Part shown: positions 48,255 through 57,935 of the stretch, in pieces | How positions within the stretch are numbered: position 1 is the first letter of the stretch | Layout: every line of letters begins with the position of its first letter | From: Planctomycetota bacterium | Lineage (GTDB): Bacteria; Planctomycetota; Phycisphaerae; WQYP01 | Length of the DNA: 64,000 nt | Assembly (NCBI GenBank): GCA_021809365.1 | Contig: JAKBAC010000002.1 | Span: forward strand, 1-64,000 | Direction: 5' to 3' | Translations under genes and position numbers: made by a program | The notes under the pieces: model-generated | Database searches by the model: none | What the model saw: the letters and a program-made list of their open reading frames with translations, nothing else | What the model was told of the DNA's origin: nothing

Positions 48255-48498
48255 ATGGGGATGAGGAAATTTAGGCACGAAACTGGCCGCCCCATCCCGA
48301 CTTGTTTAGCCGCGTGTGCCTGCACTGCGCGCCAAGAAGAGCGACAGATTAACCACGAACACCCGAAGGGTTGTAAATGACGGGGGAAGGGAGGGGGTGG
48401 CAACGAATAACGGGCACGGCACCGAGCGATAAGTTTATCCCATCGGCTCGCTCCTGGATTGCCGTTTTTGGTTGACATTTCTTTCGCTTCCTCGTGGT

Positions 48499-49098
48499 TC
48501 AAATTCCATCGTCATGGCTGTAAGGTCGTATCTCCGTGGCTTTGGCTACGTCCACAAACCGCAACGGTGCGTGTTTCCATTCACCGGCATAATCAACTCC
48601 AATTCGCGCGGTGGCAACAATTTGCGGTTTATATTGAGGGTTTCTCACAATAAACATGTCTTGACCAGTCAGGTCCAATCCCCGATCCGCCGATGTGATA
48701 TGAAAAGCCCGCGCCAGCTTGCCCGGTCCGGAAAGGTCCGCCTGCCACCCGTTAAGCGCAACAGCGCCGCGTAGCAACACCGCCTGTGCATCGCCTTCCT
48801 GGGCCGTGACGATATTGAGCATCTGATACATTCCATAGATCAGATAAACATAAGCGTAGCCGGCGGGGCCGAACATAATTTCCGTGCGTTGCGTGCGGCC
48901 TTTGGATGCGTGACAGGCCAGATCATGCGCTCCCACGTAGGCCTCGGTCTCGGTAATCCGCGCCGCACGCCAGCCCCCATTCATGCGCCGCACCAGAATT
49001 GCTCCAAGGAGTTCCCGTGCCACTGCCTCCGCGCCGCGCCGGAAAAACGCCCGTCCTAATTTTCTTCCGCGGTGATGAAATTGTGTCGCCCGCACCAT
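48499..49098 (-). CDS. mpg: 3-methyladenine DNA glycosylase (AAG/MPG family)
   Basis: A 199-residue alkyladenine DNA glycosylase of the mammalian type, removing alkylated and deaminated purines. Family motifs are ARELLGAILVRR, TETEAYVGAHDLACHASKG (with the catalytic glutamate), RTEIMFGPAGYAYVYLIYGMY and LSGPGKLARAFHIT. The ATG at 49098 is preceded by GGAG and lies 10 bases after the symporter gene's stop, so the two are probably co-transcribed. The 244 bases downstream (48255-48498) to the convergent uvrC gene hold no other gene I can identify. Confidence 0.93.
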   Translation of the reverse strand: MVRATQFHHRGRKLGRAFFRRGAEAVARELLGAILVRRMNGGWRAARITETEAYVGAHDLACHASKGRTQRTEIMFGPAGYAYVYLIYGMYQMLNIVTAQEGDAQAVLLRGAVALNGWQADLSGPGKLARAFHITSADRGLDLTGQDMFIVRNPQYKPQIVATARIGVDYAGEWKHAPLRFVDVAKATEIRPYSHDDGI

Positions 49099-49108
49099 CA
49101 GGACTCCG

Positions 49109-50572
49109 TTATACGCCTCCAATTTGTATGGAAGTATCATCCGCGATATTCATGGGGGCGGCGGATGCGGGTTTCCCCGCGCGGTAGCCATAGAGGCCGT
49201 AAAAGGCGATGTACAGGTAGGATATTACCGGCACAATAAACGAATTCTGAATGCCGATCTGATCGGCCACAATTCCTTGTATGGGTGGTATCAAAGCCCC
49301 ACCCAGAATCCCCATAATCAACATTGATGATCCCTGGCTTTTCAGCGCCCCCAGCCCATCAATGGCCAGTGAAAATATGTTGGACCACATGATCGAGTCA
49401 AACAGGCCGATACCAAGAATGGCCCATATCGCCAGCGGGCCGGAAGCCAGCACGCCCGTCAATAATAGCGCGATGATAATAAAACTGAATAATGCCAGCA
49501 TCCGTTGCGGGCTGGCCGCTCCGAGAAAGAATGCCACCAGCATCACCGCCAACATTACGCCATAATGCAGGGCATTGGCGTGCCCGGAAAGGACCCAAAT
49601 TGTGGCAAATGCCGCTATCGGCAATAGTGCCACAACGGTGTTTCGCAACCACTTTCTCACGTCACTGAGGGCGAAGGCTCCCATGAATCGGCCAATCATC
49701 AACCCGCCCCAGAAAAACGACAGAAATCCGGAAGCAACCTGATGGCTAAGTCCGCCAAGCTTGGGCAAATTCAGAAAGTTAATAATATTACTGCCCACGG
49801 ATACCTCGCCGCCGACATACATAAAAATTGCGATCATGCCCAGCACGGTGTGTGGGTGCTTAAGTGCCCCGGCACCACGGGTAATGTGGTCGGTATTCTT
49901 GAAGTTCGGTAAATGGGCAAATAGAAAGGCCACCGCGATCAACAGGAACACAGCGCCAACACAAATATAGGGTATCTTCACAGCCTGCGCGCCAAGAACT
50001 CCGGGGCCATTGAAGACCTTAAATATCAGCCAGCCGCCGATAATTGGACCGATCGTTGTCCCGAACGAATTGAAGGCCTGCGACAGATTCAGCCGACTTG
50101 AAGCGGTGCGTTCGGGGCCGAGAATTGTGATATACGGATTGGCGGCAATCTGCAGCATTGCCAGCCCCAATCCTACGATGAATAACGATGTCAGAAAAAA
50201 TGGATAAGATTTGGCCATGGCCGCGGGATAGAACATGAAAAAACCTGTCGCCGCAATCAGCAGCCCGATGATCACACCATTCTTATAGCCGATGCGGTTG
50301 ATGGGATCGCCCCAGTACATGGAGATCAGGTAATAGATCAGTGAGCCGATCGTGTAAGCCCCGAAAAAGGCGAATTGGATCAGCATCGCCTCGAAAAAGT
50401 TCAGCTTGAAAGCGTGCTTGAATTGTGGAATGAGAATGTCATTCCATACCGTCATGAATCCCCACATGAAAAAAAGGACGGTCATGATGGCGAACGGGCC
50501 ACGATACGTCCGTTGGCCAGTGCCCGTTGACGCCTGCGCGGTCGCCCCCGATGGTATTCCGCCGATTGCCAT
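49109..50572 (-). CDS. FucP-type sugar:proton symporter (MFS)
   Basis: A 487-residue major facilitator transporter with about twelve membrane segments, of the FucP (L-fucose) / glucose-galactose symporter group. Markers are FFMWGFMTVWNDILIPQFK in helix 1, FGAYTIGSLIYYLIS in helix 2, and GLAMLQIAANPYITILGP followed by RLNLSQAFNSFGTTIGP. The exact sugar cannot be told; fucose, glucose, galactose or N-acetylglucosamine are candidates. The ATG at 50572 (MAIGGIPSG) has AGGAAA eight bases upstream; starts at 50587 or a TTG at 50596 are possible. It precedes the DNA glycosylase gene. Confidence 0.92.
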   Translation of the reverse strand: MAIGGIPSGATAQASTGTGQRTYRGPFAIMTVLFFMWGFMTVWNDILIPQFKHAFKLNFFEAMLIQFAFFGAYTIGSLIYYLISMYWGDPINRIGYKNGVIIGLLIAATGFFMFYPAAMAKSYPFFLTSLFIVGLGLAMLQIAANPYITILGPERTASSRLNLSQAFNSFGTTIGPIIGGWLIFKVFNGPGVLGAQAVKIPYICVGAVFLLIAVAFLFAHLPNFKNTDHITRGAGALKHPHTVLGMIAIFMYVGGEVSVGSNIINFLNLPKLGGLSHQVASGFLSFFWGGLMIGRFMGAFALSDVRKWLRNTVVALLPIAAFATIWVLSGHANALHYGVMLAVMLVAFFLGAASPQRMLALFSFIIIALLLTGVLASGPLAIWAILGIGLFDSIMWSNIFSLAIDGLGALKSQGSSMLIMGILGGALIPPIQGIVADQIGIQNSFIVPVISYLYIAFYGLYGYRAGKPASAAPMNIADDTSIQIGGV

Positions 50573-50763
50573 AATACGTTTCCTCATATTCCTCAATAAG
50601 GCGTTATTTGTGTACGCGCGTACACCACCATGCCTCGAAAAGTCTCCGCTATGTTCCCCCGGACGGAAAAATTGTCAAGTACCCGCAAGCTCCCGCGGGC
50701 CGGAGGCGGGAACCTATACACGTTGATTTGTCGGCGGCGGGAGTTTCAGCGATACTCTTAGGA

Positions 50764-51501
50764 ATGACTGACAGCAACGAGTTTACTGTAATCCTTCCCG
50801 CTGCGGGAAATAGCACGCGCTTTGCGGCGGGCGATAAATTGTTGGTGAATATCGCGGGTTTGAGCGTCTTACAGCGGGCGGTGGCGTTGTTCACACGCAG
50901 GGCGGATGTGGCGGCCATCGTCATTGCCACCGGTAAAGATCGTATGGAGACATACCGGGAACATCTCCAGGCGGTGATCCACGACAAACGTCTGGATATC
51001 GTTTCCGGCGGATTGGATCGTTGGGCGAGCGTATATAACGCTCTGACCAGCGGGCATGTGCAAACGCGCTATGTTGCGGTGCACGATGCCGCCCGCCCGA
51101 TCACACCCGCGGAAGTGATAGATGCGGCGTTTGCCGGGGCGGTGTCGGATGGTGCGGCATTACCCGTATTGGCCGAGCCGGCCACGCTTAAACGACTGGG
51201 TACGGATCAGTTCATTACCCAAACGGTTGATCGTGCCGGGCTGTTTCAAGCACAGACGCCGCAATGCTTTCGTAAGGAGCTTCTCCTGCATGCCTTTGAG
51301 ATATTAATAGCGGAGCATCGTACTGCTGGCATCACCGATGATGCCCAGGTTATCGAACTTACCGGCGGCAAGGTGCTGGGCACACGTGGAGACGCCTTGA
51401 ATATCAAGGTTACCACCGCTTCCGACGCCCGGCTGTGTGCGGCGATTGCGACCGGCATGGTGGACGCGGCTTTGACGCAGAAAAGGAACTCACCATTATG
51501 A
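50764..51501 (+). CDS. ispD: 2-C-methyl-D-erythritol 4-phosphate cytidylyltransferase
   Basis: A 245-residue enzyme of the MEP isoprenoid pathway, joining CTP and methylerythritol phosphate. The nucleotide-binding LPAAGNSTRFAAGDKLL, VSGGLDRWASVYNAL, VAVHDAARP and TQTVDRAGLFQAQTPQ are the family motifs. The ATG at 50764 begins the homologous region. Its stop overlaps the polX start (ATGA), so the two are translationally coupled. IspF is not adjacent. Confidence 0.94.
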   Translation: MTDSNEFTVILPAAGNSTRFAAGDKLLVNIAGLSVLQRAVALFTRRADVAAIVIATGKDRMETYREHLQAVIHDKRLDIVSGGLDRWASVYNALTSGHVQTRYVAVHDAARPITPAEVIDAAFAGAVSDGAALPVLAEPATLKRLGTDQFITQTVDRAGLFQAQTPQCFRKELLLHAFEILIAEHRTAGITDDAQVIELTGGKVLGTRGDALNIKVTTASDARLCAAIATGMVDAALTQKRNSPL

Positions 51502-53312
51502 GCACCAATCAGGAAATCGCCGAGTTATTCAACCGTGCGGCGGATGTGATGGCATTGTTGGAGGAAAATTCTTTCCGGGTGCTGGGCACGCGCAAGGTGG
51601 CGCGCATTATTGAGGATTTACCGGAAGATGTGAAGGCGCTGGAGGCGCAGGGGCGATTGGAAGAAACGCCGGGAATCGGGGAAAGCTCTTTGGAAAAAAT
51701 AAGGGAATATTTCCGGAGCGGGCATATTTCAGAATTTGAGGAGCTTGCCGCGCGGGTTCCCACCGGTGTACTGGCAATGCTGGCCATATCATCGGTCGGC
51801 GTGAAAACCGCTCATCAATTATGGAAAGAGGCGGGCATTACAACCGTCGCTGAATTAAAAAAGCAGCTCACGGAAGGCACGATGCCGAAGCTCAAAGGCT
51901 TCGGTGAGAAAAAGCAGCTCAAGATTCGTCAGAATCTGGAATTCATGGAGGAGGCGGGCAAACGAATAGGCATTGGTTGGGCGCTACCGCTGGCACAAAG
52001 CTATTGCGATGCGCTCTTGCGCGTGGCGGGCGTCTCGCAAGTTCAATATTGCGGAAGTCTGCGAAGGGGTAAGGAAACGGTTGGCGATATTGATATTCTG
52101 GTCTGTGCCGCCGCGGCAACGGTACCCGCAATCACCAGGGCGGTGCTGGCGCATGAAGAAACACAACAGACAATCGGAGCCGGTGAAACCAAGATAAGTA
52201 TCCGCACCAGGGCTGGCCTGCAGGTGGATTTTCGGATTGTTGCCGCGTCGCACTGGGGTGCGGCCCTGCAGTATTTCACGGGATCCAAAGAGCATAACGT
52301 GCGGGTACGTGAGTTGGCGGTGAAGCGCGGATTGAAACTTAATGAATGGGGCCTTTTCAAGGATCAGCAATCCATCGCGGGTGCAATCGAGCAGGAAATT
52401 TATAGCGCTTTGGAACTGGCGTGGATACCGCCGGAAATGCGGGAAGATCGTGGTGAAATTGAACTGGCGCAACAGATGTTCAGGCATGGTCGAGGTGAGA
52501 GTGTTGCCGTGACCGATCCGCGGCTGGCATTTTTAGGACGCGATATTCCATCCGTCTGGCCGGTACTTCAAATATCAGATATTCGCGGAGATATGCATTC
52601 GCATACGACGGCGAGCGACGGGCATTGCGGCATTGACGATATGATTGCCGAGGCCAAGCGGCGGGGTTATGAGTATTTTGCAATTACGGATCACAGCAAA
52701 TCCCAGGTACAGGCCAATGGATTGCGGGTGGAACGGTTAATGGAACATATCCAGGCGATTCATGCGGCGGCGGCCAAAGTGAAGGGAATCAAGGTGCTGG
52801 CCGGTAGTGAGGTGGATATTTTAGCGGATGGTTCCCTGGATTATCCGGATGATGTTTTGCGGCAACTGGGTTGGGTGGTGGCTTCGCCCCATGCGGCCCT
52901 GAGTCAGGAAAGCCAGGCCGCAACGGCGCGGCTGGTTCGTGCGGCTTCGCATCCGTTGGTGGATGTGGTGGGCCATCCAACCGGGCGGCTGGTGGGCGGC
53001 CGGCGCGGTTTGGAGCCGGATATGAAGGCGGTGGTGATGGCCGCGGCTCGCAGCGGCGTGGCACTGGAGATCAATTCTCATGATCTGCGGCTGGATTTGC
53101 GGGACACCCATGCCCGGCTGGCGGTGGAGGCGGGAGTTCCGCTATGCATCAATACCGATGCGCACCAGCGGGAAGATATGGATAAAATCATCTACGGCAT
53201 CTTGACGGCGCGGCGGGCTTGGGCCAGACCGGGTAATATCATCAATACATGGTCGTGGGATGCCATTCTTCGGCGGCAGACGAGCCGGCGAGCTGGCGGC
53301 TTCGAAGGGTAA
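51498..53312 (+). CDS. polX: DNA polymerase X with PHP domain (PolX)
   Basis: A 604-residue bacterial family X polymerase for gap filling and base-excision repair. The N-terminal 8-kDa and HhH part (NSFRVLGTRKVARIIEDLP; TPGIGESSLEKIREY) is followed by fingers and palm with two catalytic aspartates in GDIDILV and a third in QVDFRIV. The C-terminal PHP domain (from DMHSHTTASDGHCG, about residue 365; AITDHS; GSEVDILADGSLDY) provides a metal-dependent 3'-exonuclease. Start ATG at 51498 overlaps the ispD stop; AGGAAC is upstream. Confidence 0.95.
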   Translation: MSTNQEIAELFNRAADVMALLEENSFRVLGTRKVARIIEDLPEDVKALEAQGRLEETPGIGESSLEKIREYFRSGHISEFEELAARVPTGVLAMLAISSVGVKTAHQLWKEAGITTVAELKKQLTEGTMPKLKGFGEKKQLKIRQNLEFMEEAGKRIGIGWALPLAQSYCDALLRVAGVSQVQYCGSLRRGKETVGDIDILVCAAAATVPAITRAVLAHEETQQTIGAGETKISIRTRAGLQVDFRIVAASHWGAALQYFTGSKEHNVRVRELAVKRGLKLNEWGLFKDQQSIAGAIEQEIYSALELAWIPPEMREDRGEIELAQQMFRHGRGESVAVTDPRLAFLGRDIPSVWPVLQISDIRGDMHSHTTASDGHCGIDDMIAEAKRRGYEYFAITDHSKSQVQANGLRVERLMEHIQAIHAAAAKVKGIKVLAGSEVDILADGSLDYPDDVLRQLGWVVASPHAALSQESQAATARLVRAASHPLVDVVGHPTGRLVGGRRGLEPDMKAVVMAAARSGVALEINSHDLRLDLRDTHARLAVEAGVPLCINTDAHQREDMDKIIYGILTARRAWARPGNIINTWSWDAILRRQTSRRAGGFEG

Positions 53313-53336
53313 TTTGGTAAATCATGGAGTTGCGTA

Positions 53337-54254
53337 ATGAACGTTAAGATGACATCGGTGGCACTAAGTCTGACCATCGCTGTGGCCGGTCATGTTATGG
53401 CGGGCGTAGCCACCAGGCCGACAACGGGTCCGGCCACGACGGCGGCGTCGGTATCACGGCCTGCGACATCGACCGCGGCAATCAGTCAGCCTCCGATCGC
53501 GCGTCTGCAAACCGGAAGTCATTTGCGAAATGAAGCGGGCCGGCTGATTCTGAATTCCGCCACGAAATATCCGAAATTTCAATTTATCAAGCCAAAAAAA
53601 GGCTGGCCGCACGCAATTTATCTGCTGCCATGCCTGGCCTTGCAGGCGATGGAAAGCATTCACCAACCCCACATCGGTTTTGTGCTCAGCGGGATTGTGT
53701 CGCAATATCATAGGAGGTTCTATCTGCTGCCCGATTCGGATGTGCGATTGTTAAGCCCACGCGGGCAATCGATCGCTTCCGCCTCGGAGCATGCCACCAC
53801 CCGCCCCATCACGCCGGAAATGGCGAAAAAAACCACAGCTCAGGCGGTGCTGCACAACTTGTTGTCGTATCACATTTCGCGACCGGTGGAACAACTGGTA
53901 ACAATTAAGCCGATGTTGACCGCCAAACCAATACCGGGGTTGCCGTCACCAGCCGGAACTGGCGCATGGCCGGCGTTGCCTGAGGGAACCTGGATATGGA
54001 ATCGCGCGGGGCGGTTGTTATATGAACAGCCACTACGGCAATGGCTTATTGTATTTCAGGCGGACAGCGCCAGGCTGACCCAGCCACCGTTGATTTTGCT
54101 TCCATGTATGCTGTTGGAACGCATGGAGCACCGGAGCGCCAAATTCGGCACGGAGGTTCAATTCAAGATCAGCGGAGAAATCACACAGTTTAAGGGCCGC
54201 AATTATCTGTTCATAACCTATGTTGAGGCCGTTCATAACCTCGGACGCTTTTAA
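53337..54254 (+). CDS. Secreted protein with two copies of an unknown domain
   Basis: A 305-residue protein I do not recognise. It has a likely signal peptide (residues 1-22, hydrophobic, ending VMAG), a Thr/Ala/Pro-rich linker, then two similar units: residues about 60-133 and 216-296. Both have an NxAGRL segment, then LLPC followed by a MEx helix, then a beta-rich FxxSGxIxQ and an aromatic YL strand (repeat 1: LLPCLALQAMES...FVLSGIVSQYHRRFYL; repeat 2: LLPCMLLERMEH...FKISGEITQFKGRNYL). The linker between them is polar. It lies 24 bases after polX on the same strand. Probably periplasmic; function unknown. Confidence 0.7.
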   Translation: MNVKMTSVALSLTIAVAGHVMAGVATRPTTGPATTAASVSRPATSTAAISQPPIARLQTGSHLRNEAGRLILNSATKYPKFQFIKPKKGWPHAIYLLPCLALQAMESIHQPHIGFVLSGIVSQYHRRFYLLPDSDVRLLSPRGQSIASASEHATTRPITPEMAKKTTAQAVLHNLLSYHISRPVEQLVTIKPMLTAKPIPGLPSPAGTGAWPALPEGTWIWNRAGRLLYEQPLRQWLIVFQADSARLTQPPLILLPCMLLERMEHRSAKFGTEVQFKISGEITQFKGRNYLFITYVEAVHNLGRF

Positions 54255-54272
54255 GCTGGGCTTCGCCGCAAG

Positions 54273-54986
54273 TTAATCAATCACAATCGCGGCGAGATGC
54301 TTCGGCCCATGCACGCCGGTAACAAGATTCATTTCAATATCCGCGGTTTTGCTGGGGCCGTTGATAATGACGACATTGGATGGCATTCGCCCGCCGGTGT
54401 CGCGCAGCACATGCGGGAGAGCGTCAATCATATCCGCAACGATGCGCGCTGCCGGTACCAGAACAATATGCAACGGGATGGTCAGCGTGGTGGATCGGCC
54501 AAAGCCGGGATCACTCCAGACCATCAGAGCACCGGTGTCCGCCAGACCATAGCGGCAATCGGTGATGCCGGCATCACATTGAAAGACCACATTTTCACAA
54601 TCTGGATCTGTCCAGAGATGAATCTGATAGCCCTTCGACTGCAAATGTTCGGTCAGAGCGTCTTCAGGCAAATCCGCCAGATTCACCATAATCGACTTTA
54701 CGGAATGTCCGGAAAGGATGCCATCCACCGCCGCGTGAATTCCCGCGCTGTTCGTTCGCACGACGCTTAGACCATTGGCGTTCGCAAATTGTATCCATCT
54801 TTCAATACGGTTGGCGGCATCCACCTGCACCTGTCGCAGCAACTGTTTCTTGATTTCAGGACGCGTTTCGGGAACGGGTGGATCACCTTGCGCGCTATGC
54901 CCCAATGCATGCCGCACGGAGGCCAGAAAGTCTTTTCGGCTGTCGGCATTGCCTCCGAATATCTGATTGGAATCGATGGACATCAT
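54273..54986 (-). CDS. lutC: Lactate utilization protein C (LUD domain)
   Basis: A 237-residue LUD-domain protein of the LutC/YkgG family, the third component of the LutABC L-lactate oxidation complex. The C-terminal half carries the family signature (DCRYGLADTGALMVWS and INGPSKTADIEMNLVTGVHGP). It is the last gene of the lut operon, beginning 24 bases after lutB. Its start is a double ATG (MMSIDS). Confidence 0.92.
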   Translation of the reverse strand: MMSIDSNQIFGGNADSRKDFLASVRHALGHSAQGDPPVPETRPEIKKQLLRQVQVDAANRIERWIQFANANGLSVVRTNSAGIHAAVDGILSGHSVKSIMVNLADLPEDALTEHLQSKGYQIHLWTDPDCENVVFQCDAGITDCRYGLADTGALMVWSDPGFGRSTTLTIPLHIVLVPAARIVADMIDALPHVLRDTGGRMPSNVVIINGPSKTADIEMNLVTGVHGPKHLAAIVID

Positions 54987-55010
54987 TTGCAGACCTTCTC
55001 ATAGCCCAAG

Positions 55011-56489
55011 TTACTGATGCGATCCGTCACGCCGTTGATTGGCCCGATGTTGTTTGTAGAGATGGCGGAAATCATGTTTTGGCGGCATGGGAAAATCCCT
55101 CTGGGCCGTCCAGCCTTTGGCCGGGGGTGGCAATTTTCTGACCCATCCGTCGCGGTTTCCGAGGCTGCGCAACACGATGCGCTGTGCGATCTGGCTGAAG
55201 CGATACGTCCATCCTATTCGCAAGGCCAACGCCCACAGCTTAAAAATCATCCGCTCGGGCGCGGAGGTGATTCCCTGTTTCACCTGATCCGCCTTGAGTT
55301 GAATAAGAAACTCGGGAATATTTATTTTTACCGGGCAGGCCTCAAAGCAGGCTCCACACAAACTTGAAGCGTGGGGCAGGTGCTTATGATTTTCCAGGCC
55401 GTTAAACAGCGGCGTCAATAGCGCTCCGATTGGTCCGGGGTATACGCTGCCATAGGTGCGGCCACCGACTTTGCGGTAAATCGGACAGGCATTGAGGCAG
55501 GCTCCGCAGCGTATGCACTTAAGTGTCTCGCGATATTTACCGGCCAAAATTTTAGCTCTGCCATTGTCCATAATGATCAGATGAAATTGTTCCGGGCCAT
55601 CATGTTCCCCAGGTCGCCGACATCCGGTAATGATGTTCGTATATTGTGTCAATGCTTGTCCGGATGCGGACCGGGCCAGGAGCTTGAGAAACACGGGCAG
55701 ATCATCCAGAGATGGAATGACCTTTTCCATGCCCATCAGGGCAACATGAATCCGCGGCCGCGTGGTACACATCCGGCCATTGCCTTCATTGGTGCATAGT
55801 ACCACCGAGCCGGTTTGGGCGATCGCGAAGTTCACGCCGCTGATTCCCATATCCGCCTGATTAAAGCGGTTGCGCAGATACACGCGTGCCAATTCCGCCA
55901 GCTTCCCTGGATCATCCGTAAATGGAACTTTGAAATAGCGCTCAAATATATGCCCAATTTCATCGGCGGTTTTATGAATTACGGGCATGACGATATGTGT
56001 GGGATGGTCATGATCCACCTGCAGAATAAACTCGCCCAAGTCTGTCTCCAGCGGTTCGATGCCGGCGGCGGTCAGGGCATCGTTCAGTTCCGTCTCCTCG
56101 CTGACCATGCTTTTGCTTTTGACCGCCAGCTTACTGCCGGTGCGGCGGGCGATGTCCACAATCAGGCTGTTGGCATGTTCGCGGGTGGCGGCAAAGTGTA
56201 CTTCGCCGCCCTGACGAATGATGTTGCTTTCCAGCATTTCAAGATAATAATCCAGGTGATCCAGCGTATGGCGTTTGATTTGACCGGCCAATTCCCGCAG
56301 ACCATCGGCGTCGGGGAGTTCCGCGAGTGTATGCCGACGGCCATAGTCCTTTTTTGTTACGGAATTATCCAGTGCCGCGTGCAGGTGTTCATCGACGCTG
56401 GCTCCGTGCGCTTCAGACATGAAATCGGGATGAAACACCGGCAACGCCATGCGGCGTTTTGCGGGTGCGGATTCGATAGTGCTGGTCAT
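55011..56489 (-). CDS. lutB: Lactate utilization iron-sulfur protein B
   Basis: A 492-residue protein with an N-terminal LUD domain and two 4Fe-4S ferredoxin motifs (KCIRCGACLNACP and SSLCGACFEACP) near residues 310-370. It is the electron-transfer core of LutABC, which oxidises lactate to pyruvate. The sequence MGISGVNFAIAQTGSVVLCTNEG is typical of LutB. Its start overlaps the lutA stop by four bases. Confidence 0.94.
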   Translation of the reverse strand: MTSTIESAPAKRRMALPVFHPDFMSEAHGASVDEHLHAALDNSVTKKDYGRRHTLAELPDADGLRELAGQIKRHTLDHLDYYLEMLESNIIRQGGEVHFAATREHANSLIVDIARRTGSKLAVKSKSMVSEETELNDALTAAGIEPLETDLGEFILQVDHDHPTHIVMPVIHKTADEIGHIFERYFKVPFTDDPGKLAELARVYLRNRFNQADMGISGVNFAIAQTGSVVLCTNEGNGRMCTTRPRIHVALMGMEKVIPSLDDLPVFLKLLARSASGQALTQYTNIITGCRRPGEHDGPEQFHLIIMDNGRAKILAGKYRETLKCIRCGACLNACPIYRKVGGRTYGSVYPGPIGALLTPLFNGLENHKHLPHASSLCGACFEACPVKINIPEFLIQLKADQVKQGITSAPERMIFKLWALALRIGWTYRFSQIAQRIVLRSLGNRDGWVRKLPPPAKGWTAQRDFPMPPKHDFRHLYKQHRANQRRDGSHQ

Positions 56490-57241
56490 GGCTGCATCGT
56501 CTCCGTGTGGTGCGCAATGGCGGCGTCAATAATCTGCGCGATATGCCGCACGCAAAATGGCGCTTCCATACGGTGACACGCCCCGCCGATATTCATGGCG
56601 CATCCAGCATCATTGACGACCATCGTATCGGCTCCGGTTTGGCAGCCACACTGCACCTTATCACGCACCATGGCACCGCTGATGTCGGGGTATTTAAGGG
56701 CGAACGTGCCGCCAAAACCACAGCACTGCTCCGCTTTCTCCAATGGTAGAAACTCCACCGCTCCAAGTTGCTTCAACATTGCTATGGCTGGTTCGCCGGT
56801 GGCCCCGAGGCCTCGCAAGTGGCATGTATAGTGATAGGTCACCTTTTGATTTTTTGGCAGCGCTAGACCGGTCAGGTCCACCTTAAGAACTTTGGTCAGG
56901 AATTCCACATATTCATAGCATCGGGCGACAAAATCTTCCGCGAGTTTCCGCTGATCCGGATCATCATGGAACAACTCAATGTAATGATCCCGGATCATCG
57001 CGCAGCATGACCCCGAAGGCGTTACAATGTAATCCGCATCATGAAAGACATCCATCATTTTTTTTGCCAACATGCGAGCGTCGGCGGGGAATCCATTGTT
57101 AAATGAGGGCTGACCGCAGCAGGTCTGGGCAGTTGGAAAATCGACGGTGCAGCCAAAATATTCCAGAGTTTTGACCACCGCCAAGCCGACATCGGGTGCG
57201 AATAGATCGGTCAGGCAGGTTATGAAAAGGCTTACTTTCAT
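56486..57241 (-). CDS. lutA: Lactate utilization protein A (CCG-domain Fe-S oxidoreductase)
   Basis: A 251-residue protein with two CCG cysteine-rich domains (CCGQPSFNNGF near residue 40 and CCGFGGTFALKYP near residue 170), as in LutA/YkgE and the GlpC/heterodisulfide reductase family. It is the first gene of lutABC and overlaps lutB. It lies 85 bases downstream of nuoB on the same strand, so it may be transcribed with the complex I genes. Confidence 0.94.
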   Translation of the reverse strand: MKVSLFITCLTDLFAPDVGLAVVKTLEYFGCTVDFPTAQTCCGQPSFNNGFPADARMLAKKMMDVFHDADYIVTPSGSCCAMIRDHYIELFHDDPDQRKLAEDFVARCYEYVEFLTKVLKVDLTGLALPKNQKVTYHYTCHLRGLGATGEPAIAMLKQLGAVEFLPLEKAEQCCGFGGTFALKYPDISGAMVRDKVQCGCQTGADTMVVNDAGCAMNIGGACHRMEAPFCVRHIAQIIDAAIAHHTETMQP

Positions 57242-57326
57242 ACGTCCATTCTATGGTATCCGCCGTGAACACGCAAAGCGGCGACGCGCGCTACCCCAGC
57301 AGGGGTGAAAAGTGTCCAAAGCGGCC

Positions 57327-57905
57327 TCATGATCGCAAAGCCGCCGCCAGTCGCGAGCCAAGCTCAATTTGCGGTTGAGGAGCGGGCTTGAAGGTCGGTT
57401 CAATTGAAATCTTCAACGGTTGCCGTTTTGATGCGGGCAGTCCGTCCTGATCTATAATTCTCTGAATGGCCATGATGCCTTCGATAAGTGTTTCCGGGCG
57501 CGGCGGACAACCGGGGACGTAAACATCCACGGGCATAAATTGGTCAATGCCCTGCACCGTGGCATAATTGTCAAATACTCCGCCGGTGCTGGCGCAGGCC
57601 CCCATGCTGATCACCCATTTTGGCTCCGCCATTTGCAGATAGATGCGATGTAAAACCGGTACCATTTTCGTGCTGATGCGCCCGGCCACAATCAGTAAGT
57701 CCGCCTGCCGTGGTGAAAAACGCATGACTTCCGCGCCAAAGCGCGCCAGATCATACCGACTGCTGGCGGTGGCCATAAGCTCTATACCGCAGCACGCCGT
57801 GGCAAATGGCAAGGGCCAGACGCTGGAACGTCGGCACCAGTTCACGACCTTCTTGAGGTTCAACGTGAGAAAATTGTCCGGCAATGTTGTTGGTTCAATC
57901 GACAT
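57327..57905 (-). CDS. nuoB: NADH-quinone oxidoreductase subunit B
   Basis: A 192-residue subunit of complex I that holds cluster N2, the last Fe-S centre before quinone. Its cysteines are in [19 protein letters not shown] and VPGCPPRPE. The ATG at 57905 has GGAG seven bases upstream, better than the ATG at 57917. It follows nuoA by 30 bases. The usual nuoC-N genes do not follow; lutA does. It must combine with the other subunits encoded elsewhere. Confidence 0.95.
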   Translation of the reverse strand: MSIEPTTLPDNFLTLNLKKVVNWCRRSSVWPLPFATACCGIELMATASSRYDLARFGAEVMRFSPRQADLLIVAGRISTKMVPVLHRIYLQMAEPKWVISMGACASTGGVFDNYATVQGIDQFMPVDVYVPGCPPRPETLIEGIMAIQRIIDQDGLPASKRQPLKISIEPTFKPAPQPQIELGSRLAAALRS

Positions 57906-57935
57906 GATAAACTCCATCCTGTCCGGTTGTTTGCG

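Noticed and set aside
48490..48515. GGTTCAAATTCC, resembling a tRNA T-loop
   Set aside because: The preceding 70 bases do not fold as a tRNA: no matching acceptor, D or anticodon stems.
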